Assembly (NCBI GenBank): GCA_015847255.1
Contig: JADLZK010001205.1
Location: forward strand, 1-64,000
DNA from: Hyparrhenia diplandra
Lineage: Eukaryota > Streptophyta > Magnoliopsida > Poales > Poaceae
Direction of reading: 5' to 3'
DNA length: 64,000 nt
The translations under genes were made by a program, and so were the position numbers. Positions within the stretch are counted from its first letter, which is position 1. Each line of letters starts with the position of its first letter. Shown piece by piece: positions 24,967-36,049 of the stretch. The notes beneath the pieces were generated by a model, which worked only from the letters and a program-made list of their open reading frames with translations, searched no databases and was not told the DNA's origin.

Positions 24967-25550
24967 CCCTCGGGCGAGGCGGGAACTGTCCTTCGGGGAG
25001 CCCACGTCCTCGGGCGAGGCGGAACTTGGCCCCCCGAGGCTCCTGACCCTTCGGATTTGGAGCAGGTTTCGGCGGTAGCGGGCCGTACTGGCTGATGTTG
25101 TGTGGGCCGATTTGGTCTATAAACCAATGGGCCGTAACAAGCCTTGTTATGCAGTTTGCTTTTTCTAGTCCTCCTTCTCCATTCTAACGCTGGCCCAACG
25201 GCTCTTTATTTTTATTTCTATAACTCCTTGAGTTTCACCCTAGGCCCTTCTGGCCTAGCTGGGGGCTTGATTTAGCAAGTTGGGCTTCGTTTAGAGGAGT
25301 GCCTGGAGATGGGCTGTTTTGGGCCTTTAATTGGGCCAAAAGGATGTCCTGTGTATTGAGACCTTCTTTGTTAACTTCCTGGTTAGGGGCCGTCCTTTAT
25401 CCTTCCGGCTATCTCCTAGCCCATGATACGTCTTGGGTTTTTACGTATGGCGTCGTCTTCACACCGGTCCGTCTTTTTTTGGGCCCTTGGGCCGTGTTAT
25501 CCGTCTTGGGCCGACTTTTACTTGTGGACCGATTATTTTCGCCCCCGACA
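24967..25550 (-). repeat. Gypsy LTR3, partial
   Basis: Aligns with the last 570 bp or so of LTR1 (from about 4935) and of LTR2. Shared blocks include CCCACGTCCTCGGGCGAGG, GGTCTATAAACCAATGG and GGGCCTTTAATTGGGCC. It ends CCCCCGACA at 25550 and is followed directly by ATCAT. Its left part is missing at the junction with the nested element. Confidence 0.85.
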
Positions 25551-25555
25551 ATCAT
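25551..25555 (+). repeat. Target-site duplication ATCAT, right copy
   Basis: Matches 4004-4008 exactly and directly follows the LTR3 terminus. Confidence 0.8.
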
Positions 25556-27909
25556 GTTATGTAAAATAAAGTCCTATTGTTGTGGACAAGATCATATGAG
25601 TGCATGAAAAGAACCACAAACACACTCCGTGTAAGATTTTATAACCAGAGATTTAGATGACATATTTTATTAGGTTCTCAAAGAAAATCAAAAGGACCCA
25701 TACTCATAACTATAGTACTATGTGGATAGACTTGAAAATTAAAGTTATGGTATTACTTATGTCTAATATATATGTACTTTCTAATGTCGAGAAAGAAATA
25801 TTAAGATTGTATTTTAATTCAATACATGGTCTAATTAGACATTGTCACATTATTACCAATATTAACCTATATTATTAATATTATTATCGTCATCATAATA
25901 TTAATTAAATCTTGAAAACTTATATAAAAGATAGAACATAAATAGATGTATCATTAACGTCGTTATTATTATTTTTTAAAAATATTAAATGATTTTTTTT
26001 CTTCCCGCTGTAACGCTTGAGCATATTTGCTAGTAATTTTTTAACATGACGACCGTATCACTCTATCTCAAACATAGATATGATTAATTGAGCACACTAT
26101 GTACATATACATAAGAGGGAGTCATCTATCTCTCTATCACCAAGACATGAGAAAACCAAGTTAAATCCAAAACTCAGATCATAATAGGGGCTAATAAAAT
26201 CAAAATAACATGAGAGGTCACTGTCAAGAGAGTTGGAGACAGGTAGAGAAATACATACACCACCCTTCTCCAATCATGTACAATAAGGCTACAAGTAGCA
26301 ATCACGGCATTAAGACGGGAATCAAATTCGTAATACTTAGGAGATCCTCTCAGGACCGCCATCCTCCGTCAAGCTCGCGCGCTTAATGAGCTGGGCCACA
26401 ACGAACAAACCAGAAATGTGCGCAAAATTTTGTTTCTTTTTGTCTTCCATTGTGGAACTCGATCGTGTAACGTACTTTACCACATACGTGCACAATTATT
26501 CGTCTTATGTATGATCCATAGCAATTTTGTTTTCTTGGGTCTTTTTGCTCCTACTGCCAATTCAATGATGAGAGGTACGTACGTATAAAGAGCTCATTGG
26601 GAAAAAGAAAGAACGTTAGAATGAAGTGCGTGGCGTGCCTTCGACCTAGTCATAATTTGGGACGTCGTCGAATTCGATGACAAAGCGTGGATTATTTTTT
26701 GACAAGGAAATTAAAAATAAAGTTAATGACGTGGATTCAAGTGCGCGCGGTCATACACCCTTGGGTGTTGATGCGTCCACGGAGGACAAGGTTGAGCTCA
26801 CGGCGGAAGACGCTGAACTGCTATACTACGCCGTCGCAGAACGACCATCTGACCGTGGACAAGGACTCCTTCGTCGCACGCTCGCTAGAAGCGCATCATT
26901 TGTATAGTCAAAATCCTATATCTTTATTGCAATGTTGCACAAATATTGTGTGTATTCAAGGAGGAAAAATAGTTGCCATGAGCTTCATATGATTTTTTTT
27001 TTTAGATAAAATGGTATACATTTAAAAAAGGCTGGAGTTCTCATAAATAAAGCAAAAAGATATACAGAGGCTTCGAGACAATACAATAGTCTGAATCTTC
27101 CCTCCCAAATCTTTATCAAACACAAACAAAAAAAAAAAGAAACAAGCAAGCAAGCAAAGATTCTATATACTACTAGTATGCTGGTGATACTAGGAGATGC
27201 CACAAAATCAACGGGAAGTGGAAACATGGGGGCACATCCGCACATGTAGACCTCTGCCCTCTCTGGTCTCCCTCTGCAAGCATGGGCTTGCAGATGCAGG
27301 ACGAGAGGAACCACCACGGAAAAACTGCATGGAGGGCCCCATCCTATCGAGCAATCATCGAGGGCAAGTAGGATCCCAAAATAATAAAAAGAACAAAAAT
27401 CACAGGGTGATTAGGCGACAGTCATCAGCACCGCTGTGCCCGCCGGGCTCCGTACCTGCTGTACTGTGTTTCCCATCCGTGCTTTCAGTCCAAAGCTTTC
27501 CGGCTTTCTAGAGCAAAAGAGAAAAAGCGAAAGGTGAGCAACAGAACAGCTCCAAAAACGCTAGCGTAGGGTTCTTCTTGGCCATCGAGAACAGCATGAA
27601 AGAACCCAACAAGTGCGGCTGATCGAGGCAAAGGCAATGCATGCACATTTGTAATCCTGTGGATTGAGAAGCTCTTGTGTTGGTACAGTCTAACTGACTT
27701 TAGTGTGTGGCTGTGTGACACGAGCAGCACATGGATCTACGCATCAGAGGGGGCTGAATCTTATGTTCCACGCATAGGGGCATGTGTGGTGGTCTCTCTT
27801 TTTTTTTAAAAAAAAACTTTTGACCATTGCTTTTACCTCTTTGCCTTTACTGACAAGATACAGATCCCACCGTGTCATTGTTTTGTGATAGTATAGTCGT
27901 TTCATTACC
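25556..27909. other. Intergenic DNA, no supported gene
   Basis: This stretch is AT-rich to about 26600, then of mixed composition. Short frames at 26677-26907 (plus) and 26985-27317 (minus) have no recognisable domain. A run of T followed by AGATAAAATGGTATAC at 26993-27016 looks like the poly(A) end of a minus-strand retroposon, but no duplication was found. A weak tRNA-like A-box (TGGCCCAGCTC on the minus strand, near 26389-26399) is discussed in the findings. Confidence 0.4.
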
Positions 27910-27911
27910 TA

Positions 27912-28164
27912 CTCCCTCCATCTCAAAATAGATGTCACGAACGTGCCGGTTAAATTTTTTCAACTTTAACTATGTTTATAGAAAATATGTGCAACATTTA
28001 AATCTTTAAATAAATTTGTTAGAAAACTAGACTTAAAAGATCTTTCCGACAATACTAATTACTTAACATAAATATTTATATATTTTAATATATAATTGCC
28101 GGTATTTTTGAAAACTTTGACTTCTCGGGAAGCGAGAATGACATCTATTTTAAGACGGAGGGAG
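27912..28164. mobile_element. Stowaway-like MITE
   Basis: Terminal inverted repeats CTCCCTCCATCTCAAAATAG at the left and, at the right, the inverse of CTCCCTCCGTCTTAAAATAG. TA precedes the left end, while the right flank has become GA. About 253 bp, AT-rich, non-coding. A related copy in the opposite orientation is at 45014-45271. Confidence 0.85.
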
Positions 28165-28960
28165 GACGCCTCTAGCTTCTCCTATACATATCTCTTTATG
28201 CATTTCATACATCTTCTCTAAATCTTTCTACTCTAAAAACAAACATACAAAAAACCTTCCATCATTCTTTTTGTTGTCAAGCTAAACACCCCACCATTCA
28301 TTCTAAGGTATAAGTTGTTAGGACTTTATTAGATATATAGTTTTTATTATATACTTTGAACTTATTTATATCAAGATAGTACGTACGTATCAAGAAAAGC
28401 TAAAAACGATACACAATTTATAATGAAAGAAGTAGCCAGGTAGCAGCAAATACATACTCACATGCTTGTGTTACAAATTCTAAACTCTCTAGTTTCTCTT
28501 GAACATAATTCATCGATTTATTTGATTATTTGTGTTCCATAGTAACGTTCAAAAGGCAGTGAATTTACTACAGACAGATATACGATTCTGCTAAAATGGG
28601 TCCGTCACAATCATCGCCATGATTCACGGCCGGATGAGTTTATTTTGGAAACAGACAACTATAGATAAAACCAAAGGCATCAAAAAAAGTCACAGAAAAA
28701 TATCAGACAGCAAACCATCCATCCAAAAAGCAAATGAAAATATGAAAAAAGTTCATACAAGAGAAGCCGTCCAATGACCGGCGTGTCTCTCGTGGAGCCA
28801 AAGGGGTGCACGTAACGACGGTGGCCCCTCTGTCTTATAGGACCTTCCACGTGTCATGCCCATCGCCATGAATTCCCTGCGCAGGGACGCTTTTGTTGTT
28901 ACGTGCCCCCGGTGAAACGTCCCACGGAAATTTGCACGCCCACCACCACCACCTTGTTCG
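28165..28960. other. Upstream region of the MYB gene
   Basis: Intergenic DNA between the Stowaway MITE and the MYB promoter. It is AT-rich to about 28750, then more GC-rich. No gene is supported. Confidence 0.4.
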
Positions 28961-28962
28961 TG

Positions 28963-28969
28963 TATATAT
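28963..28969 (+). promoter_or_regulatory. TATA box of the MYB gene
   Basis: TATATAT, about 190 bp upstream of the MYB start codon and followed by a pyrimidine-rich leader (29090-29150). It is a good position for a grass core promoter with a 5' UTR of roughly 160 bp. Confidence 0.6.
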
Positions 28970-29156
28970 GCGTGTGTGTTTGTATCCACGGACCCCCAAG
29001 CAAAAGGTCTTCTTCTACCTTTTTCAGCCCACTCCACAGTGCTTCGCAGTGCAGGCAAGAAGCCGCATTTCTTGGGGGTTGCAGTGGTGATCTCTTTCTG
29101 TTTCGGTGTCTCCTCCCTCCTCGCTCTCTCTCCTTCTCCCGAGCAGAGAAGGAAGG

Positions 29157-32100
29157 ATGGGGAGAGCGCCGTGCTGCGAGAAGGTGGGGTTGAAGAAGGG
29201 GAGGTGGACAAAGGAGGAGGACGAGATCCTGGCGAGGTACATCAAGGAACATGGCGAAGGCTCATGGAGATCACTGCCCAAGAATGCTGGTATGAAAGAT
29301 CCAACAGCTTGATACATATTCATCTATCCTAATTGACTTGATTCAGAGAATCGATCAGAGGGGAAAAAGAAAAAGGAATTAATAATTCTTTGTGTGCCAA
29401 TCATTAAGCAGAGATCGATTTCTGACCAAAGAAATATCTTGCTGCTGCTGCAGGGTTGCTGCGGTGCGGGAAGAGCTGCAGGCTGCGATGGATCAACTAC
29501 CTGAGGGCGGATCTCAAGAGGGGGAACATCACGGAGGAGGAGGAGGAGATGATCATCAAGCTCCACGCCACGCTTGGCAACAGGTACGCATTCGATTCCA
29601 TTCCATTCCATGGCCTCTCTCTCTCTGTCCCTCAACCTCAAGCTGCTTGGGTTGTGTTGTGTGCAGGCTCCATCTTTCTATTTGGTTCCTGCATTTTGAA
29701 CAACTTTACACCGTTGAATTGCTTGCGTCTTCAGAGTTCAGAGTTCTTGTTCTTGCACAGTATAAGTACCTACTAGGAAAAATTCCGTGTTTTCTATGTC
29801 ACCGTTGCGTGCGTCTGCTGTCCAGGCGATTATCAAATTGCGAAAACTGACAAGAAACTCTGAAACAAATCAATATAAAAGTAGCAGCACATGAGACTGC
29901 AAAAACCAAACCTGACAAAGTAGGCACTACTAAGGGTTTAGGATCGTCATGTACGTTGAAAATCAATACAAAACTACTTTGCTCTAATCAGCACCCCTGA
30001 ATTCTTGCGTGAAGCTCTGATAGGCACCCGGTGATTTGTCAGCTTTCCTGATGGAAGACTGCGTTCAATAATTCAGAAAACAATAGATTTGGCTTTTACC
30101 TTTAGGTCTAATTAACTTGTTTTTTTTTTCCTACCAAGAAGCTATGTTCACTGCTTAGATTTAGAAGATATTTTCCCCCTTGCGCCGAGAAGGAAAGAAA
30201 ATTGTAAGGTGAAAAGAAAATTGGTAAAAAGAAAAACAGCCGTGTATAGATAGCCCATTCATCAATTGTTAATGCAAAAGAAGATCACGTTTTTTTAGCA
30301 ATGCCATGGCATGATGTTCAAAGGTACTAGTGCAGTGAGGTTTATTGCGTCCAAGCACGCCTCTGCTTTCCGTGACGAAGAATGTTTGAAACAAAACCGT
30401 ACGAGTAGTGGTTTCGGTAAAGTCAAGTAAGAAGAAAAAGAAAAGTGTGTGCACCATCATGCTTCATTCAGTGTCGTGGTGCACCGTCCCGTTGGCTAGG
30501 TAGAAACGTTGTCAAAACACATCTCTTTCTAGATGGAGATGGATGAGGAACCGATACATCATATACAGTACACATACTAGCCGCCGGCCTCTGGTTTCCT
30601 GATGAAGCAAGCAAGCAAGAACCTGGACGGTCATATCGTTTTGTCAATGGGCACTTTGTCATGGGGAAATAGCCATCGCCACGGTCCATCGCCGTTGGCC
30701 TCGTGCGCGAACGTAAAAGCCATGGAAAAGGAGGAGGGCAACCGACGGAGCAGAGAAAGAACACTGGTGGCGTCCGGCGACGGCTCTAGCCGTCTCCATC
30801 GCAGCCCGGTACGATACGGTAGTATTGCCAGCCGGCAGTCCCGTCAGGCATTGTCATTGTTTGGGTGGGGCCGCCACGCGACACACGCATTGAAAAGGGA
30901 CCCGCCTACGCCTTCACTGGCGCTGACATGACTTGCCCCGATGCGTCCGCGGAGCAGTCTGTGCCACGCGGTCCGCCTCCCTCAACACGTGCTTTGATTT
31001 TCTTTTTGTTTTTTTTTTGTTTAATTAACGCAATACTACCCTTGTCAATAAAAAAAATGGTCAGAGTTAGAAAAGAATATCCCTTGTCCTGCGAATAGCT
31101 TGGCTAGGCCAGGCACCCAAAAATCAATCGACTCACACGAAAAAAAGGAGTGCACCACACGTATTTGCTCCTCTGTTTCCGTCTCCTATAGAGTGCGTGA
31201 CCCAACCCCAGCATTTTGGACCGAGCAAGGTGTCACCCCAGCACGGTCCGCGATCACATACAGTAGGGGCTATAGGACCTCACGTGGGACTAGACTTGGA
31301 CTTGACGTACAGTACGTGTCTCTCTCGGCCGTGGCTGCTCATGAAACACGCACGCACACCGCTTGCATTGTCGGTAGACATACATCGCCCCAAGTGCAAG
31401 TGCTACAAGTACGCCTCGCTCGCCCCGTCACTATATACTGTTGTGTCCCTCTGCACGCTTTGGATCGAATCTCTCGCTCCGTGACAACAAGAGCATACAT
31501 GCATCTCCCTTTTTCAGACAATCCTCATATATAAAAAAGAGAACTTTTTCCTTCAAATTTATGTGCACCAACTCATATAGTAGATCATCTCAACTCTGCC
31601 GCCGGCCGGCGGCAACGTGCTGCATGCGCTGAGACGGAGCATAAGAAATTGTGAGCCTGCAAACACTTGCGTTCCTCCTCCTCGCTCGACCCATGGATCG
31701 ATCGCTCATTTATGCACGCCACGACTAGGGTTGTTGGATCACCAGCACGGCGTATTGATTGCCACATGTGTCTGCCGCCTCGACATCTTGGCAGTGGCAG
31801 GCATCAACTCATGGACCAGCAGCCATGCCATCCATGACCTGCACATCTATTCTCTCCTGTTCATTGCATTTTCAACACACTGTGCGAGTGTGATATATAC
31901 AGTAGTTAGTAAATTCTTTGAATCTTTTCAATAAAAACAAACTCTGAATCTCAAGTTTCCTATTGTTTTTCTTTTCTTGGTAACAGGTGGTCCCTGATCG
32001 CCGGCCATTTGCCCGGCCGAACAGACAACGAGATCAAAAACTACTGGAACTCGCACCTCAGCAGGCGGCCGACACCCGACTTCCGCGACGGCGTCGTCGT

Positions 32101-32863
32101 CAACATCGACATCGACCTCAGCAAGCTTCCCGGCGGCGGCAAGCGGCGCGGCGGCCGGGCCAGCCGAGGCGTCGTGGCCGCCGCGGCCAAGGCGGCAGCA
32201 GCCAAGGAGAAGAAGACCAAGCAGGCCAAGGGGAAGAAGGCGAAGCATCAGGACGACAAGGGCAAGAGCAAGCTCGCCGCCGCACAAGCTGAGCAGCAGC
32301 AGCAGGTCAAGGACGAGGAGGAGGATGCCAACGTCTCAACTACGCCGTCGAGGCCGCCTCAGTCTCAGTCTGCCTGCGCCACCGCCGCCCAGAGCGAGGA
32401 GCAGGCGCAGGCCAGCGCTAGCGGCGTCACCTCCGCTGGGCCCGAGGAGGAGGAAGAGGACGCGCTGGCTCTCAGCGAGGAGATGGTCAGTGCGCTGCTA
32501 CTGGCCCCGGGAAGCCCAAAGCTGGAGGAGGCGGGCCCAGATGGCTCGTGCATGGACAGCGACAGCGGCCCGTCCGGGGACAGTGTCTGTGGGCCCGCTG
32601 GTGGGCCTTCTGGTGACGTGGCCCAGGAGCTGGACCTGGAGCTGGAGCTGGACCTGGACGACAAGGCCATTATGGACGACTGGGACTTGATGGGGCTCGA
32701 CATCTCCACCGCCGATGACATGTGGGACCCGCTGGTGTGGGACTACGACGACGTAACGTTGGTCCCGGACCCGGAACCGCAAGGAGGGGAGGGGCATCAC
32801 CAGCTTCAGCTTCAGCACCAGGACGAGGTGATGTCAGACCTCTTCTTCCTGGACAATCTCTAG
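29157..32863 (+). CDS. R2R3-MYB transcription factor, subgroup 7-like (flavonol/phlobaphene regulator type)
   Basis: Three exons: 29157-29289, 29454-29583 and 31987-32863, joined with GT-AG introns at the two positions conserved in plant R2R3-MYBs, giving 379 codons. It is presumably a nuclear DNA-binding regulator. R2 (about residues 14-61) keeps W17, W37 and W57. R3 (about 66-112) has I70, W89 and W108, as normal for the family, and ends GRTDNEIKNYWNSHL. Residues 140-149 (KRRGGRASRG) match the subgroup 7 signature seen in AtMYB11/12/111 and maize P1-type regulators of flavonol, 3-deoxyflavonoid or phlobaphene genes such as CHS and FLS. The bHLH-contact motif in R3 is altered (M for L, H for the last R), consistent with bHLH-independent action. 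The C-terminus is acidic (ELDLELELDLDD and after), a likely activation domain. Intron 2 is long (2403 bp). No frameshift is seen, so the gene looks intact. Exact orthology to P1 is inferred. Confidence 0.9.
29584..31986 (+). other. Long second intron of the MYB gene
   Basis: This 2.4-kb GT-AG intron sits inside the R3 codon for R88. It contains no recognisable coding exon. Short plus-strand frames between 30600 and 31934 match nothing I know. A GC-rich block (30600-30990) contrasts with AT-rich ends and could hold intronic regulatory sequence, but nothing specific can be named. Confidence 0.6.
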
Positions 32864-33270
32864 GAGGATCGGACCGATCGAGGAGGCGACTCTGTTCATC
32901 TTTAGCATGGGCATGGCTGCTGTGATGTGTTAAGCTTTTCGATTGATTTGATCCAGTACTAGTAGTAGGTGGGTATGTTCAGTTCAGAGATGAGTGAGTT
33001 TTGGGTTGAGTGAGATAAGTGGAGTGCTTCTTCAGTGACAAGACAAACATTTTTGTCTGCTGGCCTGGTCTCATGAACCCGTAAAATGGAAAGGATGTAG
33101 AAAAATAAGCAGTAGAATCAGTTGGCACCTTATGCTGCACATTAAGAACAGGACCTAATCCGCAAGCAAATATTAGTTGGGATTTTGGAGACTTTTCAGC
33201 AATAGAGCCTGTATAACATCTGCAAATGAAAAAGAAGCTAGGACTGGCATTGTTATCTAACTCTACATTT
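32864..33270 (+). other. MYB 3' UTR and downstream DNA
   Basis: The stop codon TAG is at 32861-32863. No perfect AATAAA is seen close by. AAAAATAAG at 33099-33107 could serve as a polyadenylation signal. Confidence 0.35.
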
Positions 33271-33271
33271 T

Positions 33272-33480
33272 TTTTTATTTTTTGTTGAGAAACATGAGAG
33301 CTTTATTAATTCACGTCATGATTGCAATCGCTGAGACCTTAACTCTATCCTATCCACGAAAAACAAAAGAATGGTCGCACAGCTACGTGCAGCAGCATTG
33401 GCTTCACTCTGGACAAAACCAACTTTAACCGATAAAAAAGTTGTTCCAAGGCTCCAAGCTAGTGCCCTACATCTACATGG
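33272..33480 (-). mobile_element. 3' end of a 5'-truncated LINE (RNase H tail)
   Basis: On the minus strand this reads a VGFVQSEANAAARSCATILL stretch that ends in a stop and a short A-rich tail (the T-run at 33270-33288 on the plus strand). It resembles the final segment of RNase H-like domains at the ends of plant L1 ORF2 proteins. No target duplication was found and the left edge of the homology is uncertain. Confidence 0.4.
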
Positions 33481-35079
33481 CCCTGTGCAAAATTTCAGTC
33501 GAACACAAATACAGCTAGTGCTCTACGAAAACTGAAGCAATAATTAAAACTACTCCTTCTGAACACTACGGTAGCAGAGTTTGATACAGCCTGTTGTGCT
33601 CGATGTTTTTAGTGGCTGGAAGCTCTAGTGAAGTTCTATCTATTAGCATGGTTGAGTGGTGTATGTTGAGAAGGGAAGTTTTTTTCTTCTTTTCGAATGC
33701 GTCTATACACCAATTTATCATTAAAAGGAAAGTTGGAAGGGAAGAAACTGTACACAAAAAGAAATTAAGTGCTGAAATTACTCATTCTCGATCACCATTT
33801 ACAAACTAGGGTGGAACCAATATCATTGTCAAATTTGGGAGAACTGTGATATTTTAATTGCAACCAACCAACAACATGACAAGGAAATGCTAATGAAATT
33901 CCCCAATGAAAAAAGAGAGACAATTTCAATTGATTTTGGACCTTTCAAAGGAATGCCTAGCAGTGGTGAAGTTAGAGCAAACAATTTTCAGCAAGTTGCA
34001 AAAAGATTAATATCACCAGGTGGATAATGTTTGGCTAGATTTCTCAAACGGGCACACACTTTCAGAACGGAATGTTCCATAGCCTAATATTCTAATCTCC
34101 TGGTCCCTATTAATGTTCATCTTTGTGCATACTTTTTAATGTATGTGTTTTGTTTTGCGTTGGGAAGTATTTATAGAATTTATCAAATAAAACTAACTTC
34201 TCTGCAAATCAACCTTCATTACGTCTGTATAACAAAACTAACAGTGCAATGGACTGCAAGGGTCAACATTGCCATTTGCCAAACAGATCCTATTCATCCG
34301 TTGAATGTTTTGTACTGAACTTACCTAATTAGTCTAGCCAGTTTATCGCATGCAATCAAATTATCATAGAATCCAGAACATAATTTGTGCACATAATTTA
34401 GAACTGATAAGGATGGAATGAAATAACCCATTATCATTCGTGAAACAGGGAGGACTTTAGCATTCATGTTATGACTGACAAGGCCATTCATGATGAACAC
34501 AGGAACATATGGCTTGGAAAATACTTCTAAAGTGTTTTAGTAATCACTAATCAGTACTTCATCTCACACAATAAAATTTAGCATAAAATTCAGACACGAG
34601 ATGCTTTTATCCATCTTTCAGAATGAACAAGCTTGTCATGGATTACCCATTTTTATGGAGCAGGGATGTAGCATTCTTCAGGTTATAATTGATAACACAT
34701 GAACATACATGTACTAGAAAATACATCTAAAATTGTTGAGGCAAATGCAATTTCACTTCAAAGTTCTCAACACATCAGCCTACATAAATGTTTGCAATCC
34801 AAACTGCAATGCAACAGATGGCAGGGGTCAACAATGTCATCTAGACCATATTTATTCGCTGGACTTTCGACACAAGATTTCCCAACGGCCAAAGGCCCAA
34901 AGCAGTCCGATCAGCACGGAATGTTCCTGACACCTTAATCAGCTCATAGAACAACACAACACAGTGTACTACTAATGCTGAATGAGTATTGCAGCAACAG
35001 TTTAAACTAGATCACTCTACACACCATCTAGTTCAGTTCAGTAGTCATCATTCAGTAATCAGCGCGGTTTTCGATAACT
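33481..35079. other. Intergenic or intronic DNA
   Basis: No protein-coding exon can be assigned. Two loosely similar segments (around 34055-34090 with 34230-34320, and around 34790-34935) share phrases such as ACGGAATGTTCC and GGGTCAACA-TG-CAT, suggesting an old duplication. If the gene at 35080-35874 continues past its apparent stop by splicing, this stretch would contain its intron and last exon. Confidence 0.35.
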
Positions 35080-35874
35080 TTAGCTTACCAGAGTTTGCTG
35101 GTTCGGAGTCTTGTTCGATCTTCTTCCGTTCCTCCTCTTCCCTCCCTTTCTCTTGTGGGCAACAGCAGATCCATCAGCCTCGGTTGCGGTTAACTTCGTC
35201 GCGGGCACCCTGTTCTCGCCGTCCGCAACCGCCGGCATACTCCATTTGATCCCCTGGGCTTGACTTCCACCGGCGTCGCAGCCCTTGTTGTCGGCGGCTC
35301 GGATCGAGGAGCCGCAGGCCTCTCCAACGTTGAGCTCGCCGAAGACCTTCCTCCTCCGCTCATCTACCTGCCGGACTCTCCGCGACGGCCCAGGCCCTTC
35401 CCCGGCACACTTCCTCTTGCTTCCGCCCCACGCGCTGTGGCTACCCGTCGGCGGCAGCGGCGTCATCGTCGAAGCAGCAGCGCGCCGCCCCTGCGGATGC
35501 GGCGTCCGTCCGGCGACCGGCGCGCCGCGCGCTGGCGTCGCCCCGTGCGCCGCGATGGGTCCCTTGCTCGCGGCCGCGTGCTTGTGGCTGCGGCGCGGGC
35601 GCGGAGCGGTGCGGAGGTGGAGATCCAGCTCGCGGTCGCGCGCGCGCCAGTCGACGCCCTTCTCGGCCAGCACCACTTCCCGCGGCCGCGCCGCGCCGAA
35701 CGGGTCCGGCTTGGTCTGCTGCTCCCTCTCCGTCTCCCGCCGCGCCCGCTCCTCCTCCTCCTCCTGTTGCTGCTGCTGCTCCCGCTCCTCACGCTCGACC
35801 TCGTCGGCCCAGGAGAAGCCGAACCGGATCCCGGGCTTGGCGCCGCCGCGGTTGCTAGCGCTCGTGTTCTCCAT
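35080..35874 (-). CDS. Charged protein of unknown function with PFGAARPREVVLAEKGVDW motif
   Basis: The start is ATG at 35874, chosen because the frame upstream begins only with a non-ATG codon. The frame gives 264 residues. The N-terminus (MENTSASNRGGAKPG, then IRFGFSWADEVEREEREQ) is followed by a Q/E/R-rich stretch likely to form a helix. Next comes PFGAARPREVVLAEKGVDW, which recalls a motif I associate with plant eIF4B-like proteins, though that link is weak. The middle is rich in P, A and R, and the C-terminus holds a basic run (HKRKGGKRRNGRRSNK) that could be a nuclear localisation signal. The apparent stop follows CTG|GTAAGC, a strong splice-donor context, so the true last exon may lie further left. 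A 5' UTR rich in CT/GA repeats precedes the ATG. It appears to be a genuine host gene with no named function. Confidence 0.65.
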   Translation of the reverse strand: MENTSASNRGGAKPGIRFGFSWADEVEREEREQQQQQEEEEERARRETEREQQTKPDPFGAARPREVVLAEKGVDWRARDRELDLHLRTAPRPRRSHKHAAASKGPIAAHGATPARGAPVAGRTPHPQGRRAAASTMTPLPPTGSHSAWGGSKRKCAGEGPGPSRRVRQVDERRRKVFGELNVGEACGSSIRAADNKGCDAGGSQAQGIKWSMPAVADGENRVPATKLTATEADGSAVAHKRKGGKRRNGRRSNKTPNQQTLVS

Positions 35875-36049
35875 CGCTTTTCCTTTCTCTCTCTCTGAAC
35901 CTGTGCGCGGCGCGCGTGGGCGGCTGCAACTGGTGCTTTCAGGTTTCGAAATGGACTGGGCGGGGCGGGGCCGTGCGGGTGGTGGTGGTGGGGCCTGGCT
36001 TCTAACGGTCGGCAACTGCGCGCTGAACACGATATGCTTTGCGACTTTG

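Larger units (their letters stand above)
4009..25550 (-). mobile_element. Composite three-LTR Ty3/Gypsy element (Tat-like), with a nested Athila-like element
   Basis: The insertion runs from TGTCGG (4009) to CCGACA (25550), flanked on both sides by ATCAT. It reads on the minus strand: LTR3 remnant, nested element, stub of an internal region, LTR2, complete internal region, LTR1. Gag and pol lie on the minus strand and a long antisense frame lies on the plus strand next to LTR1, an arrangement typical of the Tat lineage (Grande/Retand type). One outer target duplication around three LTRs indicates unequal or ectopic recombination between elements sharing an LTR, not three insertions. All coding regions are broken by frameshifts and stops, so the element is inactive. 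Confidence 0.8.

Noticed and set aside
26985..27317. Minus-strand frame of 110 codons with hydrophobic stretches
   Set aside because: It ends in an A/T homopolymer region, has no recognisable family and no promoter context, so a chance frame is more likely.
30602..31934. Several plus-strand frames inside MYB intron 2
   Set aside because: They have no homology, no codon or splice support, and lie inside an intron defined by conserved MYB exon junctions.
32041..32818. Several minus-strand and other-frame ORFs over MYB exon 3
   Set aside because: They are antisense and out-of-frame shadows of the GC-rich third MYB exon.
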